DNA from: Anaerolineales bacterium
Lineage (GTDB): Bacteria; Chloroflexota; Anaerolineae; Anaerolineales; UBA4823
DNA: 64,000 nucleotides
Assembly: GCA_016929095.1 (NCBI GenBank)
Contig: JAFGJM010000011.1
Span: 100,641-164,640, forward strand
Direction: 5' to 3'
The translations under genes and the position numbers were made by a program. Positions 44,959-53,056 of this stretch are shown one piece after another. A model generated the notes under the pieces. The model made no database searches, had not been told where the DNA came from, and worked only from the letters and a program-made list of their open reading frames with translations. Numbering within the stretch: the first letter of the stretch is position 1; each line of letters opens with the position of its first letter.

Positions 44959-46641
44959 TTATGAATCAAATTTCTCGGCTTCCTGGTGATAAATGTCCAG
45001 CCAGTCGACCATGCGCCGTCGTTCTTGAATAATGTGCGTTTCCCGTTTCTTGCGTTGGCGCGCTTCCATGTAATCGGCGACATCCTGGTGAACTTGATCG
45101 GGATTATTGACCCCTCTGAAGGTAAACTGCGATTGTCCGATATTCACAATCACATCCCCATAATTAAAAATCAATTGTAGAATACCATTACGTGAATGCT
45201 CCAGGCTTAAGATCGAATCGAGTGAGGCTGATTTTTTCTCCTCATTGCCCAGCGGTTTTCGCTCGATATCCAATATTTGCTCGGGGGTAATCTTATATAT
45301 ATCGTTACTCCAATCCAAAAAATGATACACCCACCAGGCAAAGGTGATCACATAAGACATAAATAACACCACCGCCCAATTCAATCCGGATAATAGAGCC
45401 GGTTGTTGGGATATCAACCGCCATGAAACAATTCCAGTCAAAACAATCAACATTAAAAAGGTGACTGTTGGTTTCCAGGTTTTTTTCAATAATACCAACC
45501 AGTGTTTACGATAAACAATGGCTCCTCCCTGCTCATAACGCACCGTGAAAAGAGTTTTGATCAACTCCAGAAAATGAGGCGGCTGGTTGTTTTTTTCAAG
45601 ATTTTGGGGTTGCTCTTTGTTCGGTATGGGTTGATTCGTCCTATCAACCTCATCATTCCCATCAGCCGTCGCCATCCGCCTATGCAAAGCTTCCTGGTTT
45701 GCTTTTAGTTCCGCTTTTTCTTGTCGTTGTACAGCCCTTTCCTGATAACCACGCACATAAGCTTCCAGAAGATAAGGTTGAGCCAGGTTTTTCATGTAAA
45801 TTCCCCCCGTGTAGGTACGCACTTCTACATCCCCATAATTCAGAATTCTGCCAAGTTGGCTGCTGAAAACGTTAACCGTCAATACATTGGCAAGGGGGGC
45901 TTCCCGCCGGCTGGAATAGATACCAACCACCCTTTCCAGCCGAACTACTCGCTGACTGGTTACCATATAATAATCATTACTCCAATCCACCCATTTCCAA
46001 ATTCCCCAAACCAATGCGATACATATGCCTCCCAACCCGAAGAATAATGCAACAGCTTTTAAGAATGCAGTAGAAGCTAAAATACTCAAGCCTGCCACTG
46101 GCACCGATCCCACCCCAATGATGATCGGTAATATCAAGGAAACTAATAAGAATGCTTCGTGTTTACGCGTGACCAGGTAAATCAACTCGTCTTTTCCCAG
46201 CCACTCGAATTTCTCTTTACGCGCCAGGTAGCGGCTTTCAGCAGTTTTGGAAAGGTGTCTGCGCACCAAAGGGAAAAATTTCAACACCGACTCGAAATTT
46301 TCCTTGTTCAAGCTTAATAGAACCGTTTTTTCTAATGCTGTCACCGAAGCTGAGCGAGGCCGGTTATTTATTAAAGCCTCTTCGCCAAAATAATCACCTT
46401 CACTTAAAATCGCCAATACCCGTTGGTGATCACCCTCGGTTTTTGTGATGAGCACTCTTCCGGAATAAATGATATAGAAATCTTCCCCCTCAACGCCCTC
46501 ATCGAATATCCGTTCACCGCGATTGACATCCACTCGCTCGAACAAACCAGCGATCTCGGTTAATTGCTCCTGGGCAATTCCCTCAAAAATATATAGCTGC
46601 TCTAGCAATGCAACATATTGATCGAGATCTTCATATACCAT
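44959..46641 (-). CDS. Cyclic-nucleotide-binding membrane protein with duplicated TM/PH-like module
   Basis: A 560-aa protein. Residues about 10-130 form a cNMP-binding domain (FDEGVEGEDFYIIYSGRV; GDYFGEEALINNRPRSASV, where the Arg normally contacts the cyclic-nucleotide phosphate). Two copies of a unit follow: a transmembrane hairpin, the motif WxDWSNDxY (near residues 219 and 442), and a PH-like (bPH2) beta domain with NYGDVEVRT/NYGDVIVNI. A charged linker separates the copies and a basic coiled coil ends the protein. It probably senses a cyclic nucleotide and acts at the membrane; its output is unknown. Confidence 0.82.
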   Translation of the reverse strand: MVYEDLDQYVALLEQLYIFEGIAQEQLTEIAGLFERVDVNRGERIFDEGVEGEDFYIIYSGRVLITKTEGDHQRVLAILSEGDYFGEEALINNRPRSASVTALEKTVLLSLNKENFESVLKFFPLVRRHLSKTAESRYLARKEKFEWLGKDELIYLVTRKHEAFLLVSLILPIIIGVGSVPVAGLSILASTAFLKAVALFFGLGGICIALVWGIWKWVDWSNDYYMVTSQRVVRLERVVGIYSSRREAPLANVLTVNVFSSQLGRILNYGDVEVRTYTGGIYMKNLAQPYLLEAYVRGYQERAVQRQEKAELKANQEALHRRMATADGNDEVDRTNQPIPNKEQPQNLEKNNQPPHFLELIKTLFTVRYEQGGAIVYRKHWLVLLKKTWKPTVTFLMLIVLTGIVSWRLISQQPALLSGLNWAVVLFMSYVITFAWWVYHFLDWSNDIYKITPEQILDIERKPLGNEEKKSASLDSILSLEHSRNGILQLIFNYGDVIVNIGQSQFTFRGVNNPDQVHQDVADYMEARQRKKRETHIIQERRRMVDWLDIYHQEAEKFDS

Positions 46642-47094
46642 GAGTTGATTTTAGCATTAACCTTTTATTTTCAGTAATTCAATCCAACATTTTCCATGAT
46701 CAAAATCGGTAATCGAATAAAGAAAGCATGAATAAAGGAATGAATAAAGGAATGAAGCGTTTTTTTTTGCGTACACGAAAAATGCAGGTATTGACCATGG
46801 TTCTTTTGAGCAGTCGCCGATCACTTTCATAACCAGGCATAATAGCGCTGATACATATAATAAGCGTGCATGGATTATGCCAACATGACCCAGTTTTTGC
46901 CTCCTAATTTATGAACGCAACCCCATCTCTGCCAACCCGAAATCCACATTAATTATTAACAGGGCAAGAACCACTCACCACTCACCAGTCACACCTCACC
47001 TATAAAAAATTAGAAAACTATAATTCTTCTTCATCCATAAGATGCGTGGAGTAGTGATAGAATAAAATCCTAATTTTTCCACAGGAGAACAATC
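46642..47094. other. Intergenic region between divergent genes
   Basis: About 450 bp with no convincing gene. It contains a short tandem repeat (GAATAAAGGAAT-like units at about 46733-46757) and a cluster of CACTCACCA-like repeats near 46970-47000. It must hold the promoters of both flanking genes; no consensus pair could be fixed. Confidence 0.4.
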
Positions 47095-48555
47095 ATGCCT
47101 ATTCACTTCGGCACCGATGGCTGGCGTGCTGTAATATCCGATACATTCACATTTCACAATCTGCGGATGGTGACTCAAGCGATCGCCGATGCGGTTAATT
47201 CCGAATCCTGGAATAACGGTACGGGGATCGAAGGCAGCAACAACCAACGCAATATCATCGTTGGTTTTGATACGCGCTTTCTCTCCGACCGCTATGCCGT
47301 GGATGTGGCGCGAGTACTGGCGGCTAACGATTACAAGGTATACCTGGCACAATCGGATGCGCCTACACCAGCCATTTCATATATGGTGCGTCATTTAATG
47401 GCTCGCGCAGGGGTGATGATCACCGCCTCGCATAATGCGCCCCGCTACAACGGAGTTAAATTAAAAGCGGCATATGGCGGCTCCGCATTGAGTGAACAAT
47501 GTCGAAAAGTCGAAATCTATTTAAATGATAACGAAGAACGTGCCCGCGGGCCTAACCTGATGGATTTCGAGCAAGCCAGGAAACTCGGCTTGATCCAGCG
47601 ATTCAATCCCCTGCCACCTTATTACGACCATCTGCGGACGCTGATCGATTTTGACGCCATCGCCGACCATCCCCAGCGGCTGGTGGTCGATTCAATGTAT
47701 GGCTCCGGCCGCGGGGTGATCAAAGGCATCTTGCAAGGCACCGGTTGTGAAGTCCAGGAAATACGCGCCGAGATGAACCCGGGATTCGGCGGTGTGCACC
47801 CTGAACCTATCATGTCAAATTTAGGTTCTCTGGCTGGCGCCATCAGTACTCATATGGGAAATTTCGGATTAGCCACCGACGGCGATGCCGACCGTATCGG
47901 CGCTATGGATGAACGCGGTAACTTTGTCGATCCGCACAAAATCATGGCATTGGCTTTTAAACACCTGGTCGAAAAACGAGGCTGGAAAGGTCCGGTAGTA
48001 CGCACCGTTTCAACATCTCGTATGATCGATCGACTGGCAAAACGTTACGATTTACCGGTTTATGAAACCCCGGTTGGTTTTAATTACATCGCCGATTTTA
48101 TGCTCAAAGAAGATATCTTATTGGGTGGTGAAGAATCGGGCGGCATTTCTTTCAGGGGTAATATCCCGGAGGGTGACGGCGTTTTAATGGGATTGTTACT
48201 CATTGAAATTGTAGCTTCGAATGGCGCATCTCTCTATGATCTGGTTGCCGATTTACTTCAACAGGTAGGCCCTGCGTTTTATCAAAGGAATGACTTGCGA
48301 TTAAGCCATCCAGTCGCCAAAGATAAGATGATCAAAACTCTGGTGGAAAATGCACCTTCTCGAATAGCCGATGTTGAATTAGACAAAGTCTCTACCACCG
48401 ATGGTGTGAAATATATTTTCAAAGATGATTCCTGGCTATTGATCCGCCCTTCGGGAACTGAACCTGTTTTACGAGTGTATGCTGAGGGGCGCAGCGAGGA
48501 AATGGTTCAGGCATTGATCGGTTTTGGAGAACATGTGGCAGCGGATTGCACCTAA
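47095..48555 (+). CDS. Phosphoglucomutase/phosphomannomutase family protein
   Basis: A 486-aa alpha-D-phosphohexomutase. The active-site serine loop is ITASHNAPRYNGVKLK, the metal loop is TDGDADRIGAMD, the sugar-binding loop is GGEESGGISF and the phosphate-binding loop is RPSGTEPVLRVYAEG, so all four are intact. AGGAG seven bases before the ATG supports the start. It interconverts hexose 1- and 6-phosphates; which hexose cannot be told. An intrinsic terminator follows. Confidence 0.93.
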   Translation: MPIHFGTDGWRAVISDTFTFHNLRMVTQAIADAVNSESWNNGTGIEGSNNQRNIIVGFDTRFLSDRYAVDVARVLAANDYKVYLAQSDAPTPAISYMVRHLMARAGVMITASHNAPRYNGVKLKAAYGGSALSEQCRKVEIYLNDNEERARGPNLMDFEQARKLGLIQRFNPLPPYYDHLRTLIDFDAIADHPQRLVVDSMYGSGRGVIKGILQGTGCEVQEIRAEMNPGFGGVHPEPIMSNLGSLAGAISTHMGNFGLATDGDADRIGAMDERGNFVDPHKIMALAFKHLVEKRGWKGPVVRTVSTSRMIDRLAKRYDLPVYETPVGFNYIADFMLKEDILLGGEESGGISFRGNIPEGDGVLMGLLLIEIVASNGASLYDLVADLLQQVGPAFYQRNDLRLSHPVAKDKMIKTLVENAPSRIADVELDKVSTTDGVKYIFKDDSWLLIRPSGTEPVLRVYAEGRSEEMVQALIGFGEHVAADCT

Positions 48556-48620
48556 ATCCCCCAATTTGCCGACTGTTGGTTTATCAAGCCTGATTCTAAT
48601 ATTATTCATATCCGTAATAT

Positions 48621-48663
48621 AACAGAACTGTCTCTGAACAACGAGACAGTTCTGTTTATTTAT
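48621..48663 (+). terminator. Intrinsic terminator after phosphohexomutase gene
   Basis: AACAGAACTGTCTC pairs perfectly with GAGACAGTTCTGTT around an 8-nt loop, followed by TTTATTTAT. The rest of 48556-48852 shows nothing recognisable. Confidence 0.85.
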
Positions 48664-48852
48664 ATTACTCAGGAGAAAAGCCTCCACCATCCATGAACAG
48701 GGAATGGCAAGGAGAGAATTTCCCTCATTATCGATTATTCCTGATCGTTTCGTTATTCTTTCTTTCTGTTAGAGAATGCGTATCCGTTCAACCCATACAA
48801 TCATGAGTGGGAAAGATATACATACCGTATGAACCAAAAAACCGGTAGAGAA

Positions 48853-49437
48853 TTAATTTGCCATTCTCAAACGGCGCGCCAGGAAGATAACCACCAGCAG
48901 TACGACTGCCATACCAAACAATCCGGGAATGCCAACTTCGTCGGCAAAACCGGTGGTGGGCAGCGCGGTAGATGTTGCAACCGCAGCCGAAGTTGCCTGG
49001 CTGGTCTGTTGCGCGCTGGCTGCCTGGGTCAACAACGCGGCCACCGTGGCCGTGCGCGGATCCTGGGTTGCGGCAGCGGTGGCTACAACTTCAGTTGCCT
49101 CGACAACCACAGGGGTCGAGGTTGCCGTTGGTTCAACGACCACTTCCGTGGGCGTGGGTGTCTCCGTATATGCTGATGCAACCTGAGTTTGAATAAGCGA
49201 CTCAGCGATAGCCGTGTTTTGAGCGTTGATCTCTTCAAGCTGGGCGGCTTCTTTTCTGTTTTGCTGGGGTAAATACCAAAGGGCGTACGCTGCAATGCAA
49301 GCCACCGCGAGAAGCGTAATGGCGCCTAAAATACCAGCAACGACAAAAAATGGGCGGTTGCTTGGAGTTTCAGGGGGAGTGATATCCTCCACACCCAGAT
49401 CTTCCTCTGAATCCATGTCCATATTATCAAATGCCAT
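48853..49437 (-). CDS. Thr/Ala-rich surface protein with LPTTG-like C-terminus
   Basis: A 194-aa protein. An acidic 30-residue N-terminus precedes a transmembrane helix (VVAGILGAITLLAVACIAAYALW). A low-complexity Thr/Ala/Val/Pro stalk (TPTPTEVVVEPTATSTP) follows. The C-terminus is a sortase-type signal: LPTTG (159-163), a hydrophobic helix (GMAVVLLVVIFLA) and a basic tail RRLRMAN. The ATG follows AGGAGGAG. Either it spans the membrane twice or the LPTTG is cut and the N-terminal helix remains as anchor. No sortase gene is in the window. Confidence 0.72.
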   Translation of the reverse strand: MAFDNMDMDSEEDLGVEDITPPETPSNRPFFVVAGILGAITLLAVACIAAYALWYLPQQNRKEAAQLEEINAQNTAIAESLIQTQVASAYTETPTPTEVVVEPTATSTPVVVEATEVVATAAATQDPRTATVAALLTQAASAQQTSQATSAAVATSTALPTTGFADEVGIPGLFGMAVVLLVVIFLARRLRMAN

Positions 49438-49452
49438 AGTATTCTCCTCCTG

Positions 49453-49479
49453 AAAAATTCCTCCGCCGATATGTCGGAG
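49453..49479 (-). terminator. Weak terminator between 351-aa gene and LPTTG gene
   Basis: On the minus strand CTCCG...CGGAG (inner CCGA/TCGG) is followed by GAATTTTT. It may partly separate the LPTTG gene from the upstream seven-gene cluster. Confidence 0.5.
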
Positions 49480-49492
49480 CTCTATTAGAGTG

Positions 49493-50548
49493 TTACTCTA
49501 ATACTTCCAAATTAACTAAAGGTAATATAGCGCGATCGCCGCCTTCTAATTGAACTTCGCCGGCGATTCCGGTAACGCCACTGGAAAAGGAAGTCATTCC
49601 GGTGCAAATATTCATTAACTTGCCAACTTTCCCGGTATAGGGTGCACGAACAATTTTCACCTGTTGTCCGGGCGAGAAATCAACAGTTTGCCTCGGATTG
49701 GGCATATTTTCTCCTGCCGGAAGGGGTATCACCACTTCAGGACGGTTGCCTGTGTGTTTATCCCAGGATTCGGCATTAATATTCACTTCCCGCTTTTCAT
49801 TGGATGCCAATAATTTAAAGGCAACCGGGTTCATGGGAATATTTCCGATACCGTCAATAACCAGGATTGGGAAGGGAGCATTTTCTGCTTCCCGGATGAT
49901 CGAAGGGTGTAATCCTCCCACGATCAATCCACGCAGAGGTAAATCAATGGCAGATTTCAGCGCTTCCATATCGTTACAGATACCGGCTAAAACCACTGAA
50001 CCCTTCATGCCCACAGTTAACTTATGCGGGGAAAGATGTTCATCAGGATTGGATGCTGAAATAGATAGCAAACCAAAATCTACCAATCCATTCCCCCAAA
50101 CGCCCTGCACCAGCGCCCCGGTGGTTTCGATGATCACGCCCCGGTCATCCACTAATTCCATCACATTACCAGGAAGACCAGCTTTCAATTCGAAAGGAGT
50201 GCTATGAACTTCGATAAAAATCTGCCCGCCAGAGGCAACGATAATTTTTCCATCTTTAGGTGCTCGTAAGACTCTTTTCGCGAATCCAACGGGTCCGGCT
50301 AAAATATCGCCAGCAACTACCTGCATACCCACCTTGCATTGCAAATATTGGTCAGCCTTTTTACTGGTAACACCCAACCCTTTGGCAATATCCAAAAGAA
50401 CATATTGGGGGGATAAATAGGCTTCTGCAATCACATCCGAAGCTGCAACCTGTTGACCTTTTCGAACAGTTACTTTTCCGGAAATGGGTAAATATCGCTC
50501 CCGGCGGATAATCGTGAATGGATGAATACGCGCTACATTTGCTGCCAT
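49493..50548 (-). CDS. Conserved hypothetical with barrel-sandwich and KOW-like segments
   Basis: A 351-aa soluble-looking protein of no recognised function. The N-terminal part holds two repeats of the pattern GKVTVRKGQQVAASDVIAEA / CKVGMQVVAGDILAGPVG, which looks like a barrel-sandwich (biotinyl/lipoyl-like) fold without the modified Lys motif. The centre has VVLAGICNDMEALKSAI and GLIVGGLHPSI. The C-terminus (SPGQQVKIVRAPYTGKVGKL, ending LPLVNLEVLE) resembles a KOW motif. It lies 43 bp after the MutL-type gene and is the last member of the cluster. A partner or adaptor role for that protein is a guess. Confidence 0.7.
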   Translation of the reverse strand: MAANVARIHPFTIIRRERYLPISGKVTVRKGQQVAASDVIAEAYLSPQYVLLDIAKGLGVTSKKADQYLQCKVGMQVVAGDILAGPVGFAKRVLRAPKDGKIIVASGGQIFIEVHSTPFELKAGLPGNVMELVDDRGVIIETTGALVQGVWGNGLVDFGLLSISASNPDEHLSPHKLTVGMKGSVVLAGICNDMEALKSAIDLPLRGLIVGGLHPSIIREAENAPFPILVIDGIGNIPMNPVAFKLLASNEKREVNINAESWDKHTGNRPEVVIPLPAGENMPNPRQTVDFSPGQQVKIVRAPYTGKVGKLMNICTGMTSFSSGVTGIAGEVQLEGGDRAILPLVNLEVLE

Positions 50549-50591
50549 AGTCTATCTCGATATATTCCCATGATGCAAGATAAATGCCATG

Positions 50592-52346
50592 TCACTTATC
50601 CAAAGAAGCCAACCATTTTTTATTTCTTTCCCGCTGGCGCTCAAGGTCTTTACTGAAACCAAGCGGTCTGCCGCGGGCATCGATAATCACGCCAAATTCT
50701 CCCCCCACAACCTTAAGGCGACCACCCCGACCACCCCCCCCCATACCGACATCAAAACCATGCAAGGGGCGTAATTGCAGATTAGCGGATTGACCGGTTT
50801 GGATGGGTAAGATTCCCAATGATCCGGCTTTAATATCCACCGTGGTTTCATTTCCATCAGAATAAGTAATCTTTACTTTTAGGATCACCGTACCGGGCTT
50901 GGCTTTTCCCACCGGAGAGATCACACATCCCAAATTTTGAAAAGTATTCGATTCCAATACTTGCACTGCCATCAGCGGGTTGATTGCCGCTGCCACACCC
51001 AATGAAGGCAAAATTTTATATTGGTCCAAAACCAGGGTCGTGATGCCTGAGGGCTGAATAGCATCTAAAAGCATCAGTACGCTTTGAGATAATTTTGGTG
51101 CATGAACCAATACACTCCCCGAAGCAACAATTGGTTCAAAATCCAGGCTGCTTTTGGCGCCCTTTGGATTCAGCACCTTACCAATACCCGGAGTCATGGA
51201 TTGATAAGCGAGCCTCATAAGTTCTCTGGCAATCGCCTGTTCGATTAACAATTCCTGGGGGGTCACAGGGATGCTGGCGGGATAGAAATGCTTGCTGTAA
51301 ATATATTCGCGTAAAGTATCCTCTGTAATCGGGAATGGAAGCCAGCGAATTATCTCTGCACATGAAGTATATTCCAGAATACCGTTGATTTTTTCACCCA
51401 GGCTTAAATGCGAAAATACACCTGTACGAAGATTCCCGTTATGGGCTGCAGCTACCACTGTTGCCGAAGCGCCAACATCTACTCCAAAAACACCCTTTTT
51501 TGAGCCATATATTTTGCTAAGATAGCGTATGATCCTGCCTATGCCATCCGCTGAGGAAAGTACATTACCATTCGTGGTGGCTTCCAGTTCTTGCAATCCA
51601 ACGATGGTTTTGCTTTGAATGCGGCGGAAAATGGACGCCAATTGAGGATAAGCCGCCTCCAGACATTCAACTTCCAGGTCGGGACGGATATTGGGCGCCA
51701 CATTCACTGTGCTATATGTTTCAAGCGCCGCCTTGACTTCCTCAACCAGCGCCTGATTCCCGGCATATAGAATTTCCGGACGTTGTTTTTCCGGCATCAG
51801 GTAACATCCCAAGCCAATCACTTCCATTAACCTGCGCACTGCCTGAGAAGCGCCTCCATCAGTACCTCCCGATATAACGATCAAGTCGGGGCGCACTCGC
51901 ATGATCGCATCGATGCGCGACTCCAGCTTACGTCGATCATTCAATCCGAAAGTTTCTTCAACCTGCGCATAAGTAGATAATGCCAGGTTGCGCGCGCTCT
52001 CTAACGACACATCATCTAATAAGCCGGTCACTATCACACGGATAGGCTGCCCAACAGATACAGTAGCGGCAATCGCATCAACGCCTGAGCCGTCCATCCC
52101 CCGAGGGACAATCAATTGCTCATCCGCACCGACCAGTATCCAACCGGTGATGGTGTGCAATCGATCCAGCGCCCGTCGGATACCTTCGCCAATGTCATTG
52201 AACGGTGCTCCGGCTGTTGTTGGGGCAGACCCGGAGGCTAAAAATCGATATTTGCCATCAACAACATCGAATAACGTAACCTGTGTATTTATGCTGCCTA
52301 CATCGATTGTAAGCAAAGAATCAGCATCAGTCTGAGAGGAAGGCAT
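50592..52346 (-). CDS. MutL (glutamate mutase-type) ASKHA-fold protein
   Basis: A 584-aa protein of the family named after glutamate mutase MutL, not the mismatch-repair MutL. The ASKHA phosphate-1 loop is LLTIDVGSINTQVTLFDV and the phosphate-2 loop is VFGVDVGASATVVAAA. Other features are DLIVISGGTDGGASQAV and a Gly-rich tail (GMGGGGRGGRLKVVGGE). No mutS/mutE (glmS/glmE) genes are nearby, so a link to coenzyme-B12 mutases is doubtful here. The partners are instead membrane and zinc-ribbon proteins, 5 bp apart. It may be an ATPase or chaperone-like subunit of that complex. Confidence 0.83.
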   Translation of the reverse strand: MPSSQTDADSLLTIDVGSINTQVTLFDVVDGKYRFLASGSAPTTAGAPFNDIGEGIRRALDRLHTITGWILVGADEQLIVPRGMDGSGVDAIAATVSVGQPIRVIVTGLLDDVSLESARNLALSTYAQVEETFGLNDRRKLESRIDAIMRVRPDLIVISGGTDGGASQAVRRLMEVIGLGCYLMPEKQRPEILYAGNQALVEEVKAALETYSTVNVAPNIRPDLEVECLEAAYPQLASIFRRIQSKTIVGLQELEATTNGNVLSSADGIGRIIRYLSKIYGSKKGVFGVDVGASATVVAAAHNGNLRTGVFSHLSLGEKINGILEYTSCAEIIRWLPFPITEDTLREYIYSKHFYPASIPVTPQELLIEQAIARELMRLAYQSMTPGIGKVLNPKGAKSSLDFEPIVASGSVLVHAPKLSQSVLMLLDAIQPSGITTLVLDQYKILPSLGVAAAINPLMAVQVLESNTFQNLGCVISPVGKAKPGTVILKVKITYSDGNETTVDIKAGSLGILPIQTGQSANLQLRPLHGFDVGMGGGGRGGRLKVVGGEFGVIIDARGRPLGFSKDLERQRERNKKWLASLDK

Positions 52347-52351
52347 TCAGC

Positions 52352-53056
52352 TTATCCTGTTATGAAAAGAGGAATGATAAAATCTATTATAAATTGCATG
52401 CGCTCCACCAGGGCAGTTATAAAGGCAATCAATACCCCGGCAAATATTGCGCCAAAAGTAACCGCAACAATGATTTTTCCTATCCATACAATCCCGGAAA
52501 AAATGGCGCTTCGTTTATCAAGCCGAAAATCTTTAAAACCGGTAAAAAATTGAAAATATACCATAGTCGTGATGGTACTAATCAAAATAAGCGCACCTTG
52601 AATGAAATTCCAGACAGGTGTAGCGCTTTGCGCTTGATAACTTTTCCAATTTAATGTATTTATTGAAGCTGATACCTGTGGGAAAATCGTACCCATCACG
52701 GCACCGCTAATAATGACCGCTGCGCCTACACCCACCAAATATGCCATTACAGGATTACCAAGGCTGGAATATCTGGGAATGACTTTAAATATCAAGAAAA
52801 CCCCCAGTATGAAGGGAATCGTAGCTAATATTTTTTCAGATTGCGATCCAAAAAAGAGAGGGAATATCAATTGCGGCCATATGACATTGTAGACAGCCAC
52901 AATGGCAGCATATCCGGCAGCTACACCAATGAAAATGGATATGGTGATACGGAAAAGAAAATTATCCCCTAAAATATAACTGAAAATCGCAACGGTAAAA
53001 AAGAAACCCAGAAACGCGCCAATCAATTCCCCAAGGTTTACACCCGAGAATGTCAT
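52352..53056 (-). CDS. Polytopic membrane protein of MutL-type cluster
   Basis: A 234-aa integral membrane protein with about seven hydrophobic segments (for example LIGAFLGFFFTVAIFSYIL, ILATIPFILGVFLIFKVI, WIGKIIVAVTFGAIFAGVLIAFITALV). No family is recognised. Its ATG overlaps the stop of the zinc-ribbon gene by four bases (ATGA), and its stop is 5 bp before the MutL-type gene, so the three are almost certainly co-translated. It could be the membrane core of the complex. Confidence 0.72.
   Translation of the reverse strand: MTFSGVNLGELIGAFLGFFFTVAIFSYILGDNFLFRITISIFIGVAAGYAAIVAVYNVIWPQLIFPLFFGSQSEKILATIPFILGVFLIFKVIPRYSSLGNPVMAYLVGVGAAVIISGAVMGTIFPQVSASINTLNWKSYQAQSATPVWNFIQGALILISTITTMVYFQFFTGFKDFRLDKRSAIFSGIVWIGKIIVAVTFGAIFAGVLIAFITALVERMQFIIDFIIPLFITG

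Noticed and set aside
46730..47000. CRISPR-like repeat array
   Set aside because: The repeats are short, degenerate and without uniform spacers; no cas genes are present.
50592..52346. Annotation as DNA mismatch-repair MutL
   Set aside because: No GHKL ATPase motifs are present. The sequence has ASKHA phosphate loops and belongs to the glutamate-mutase-associated MutL family.
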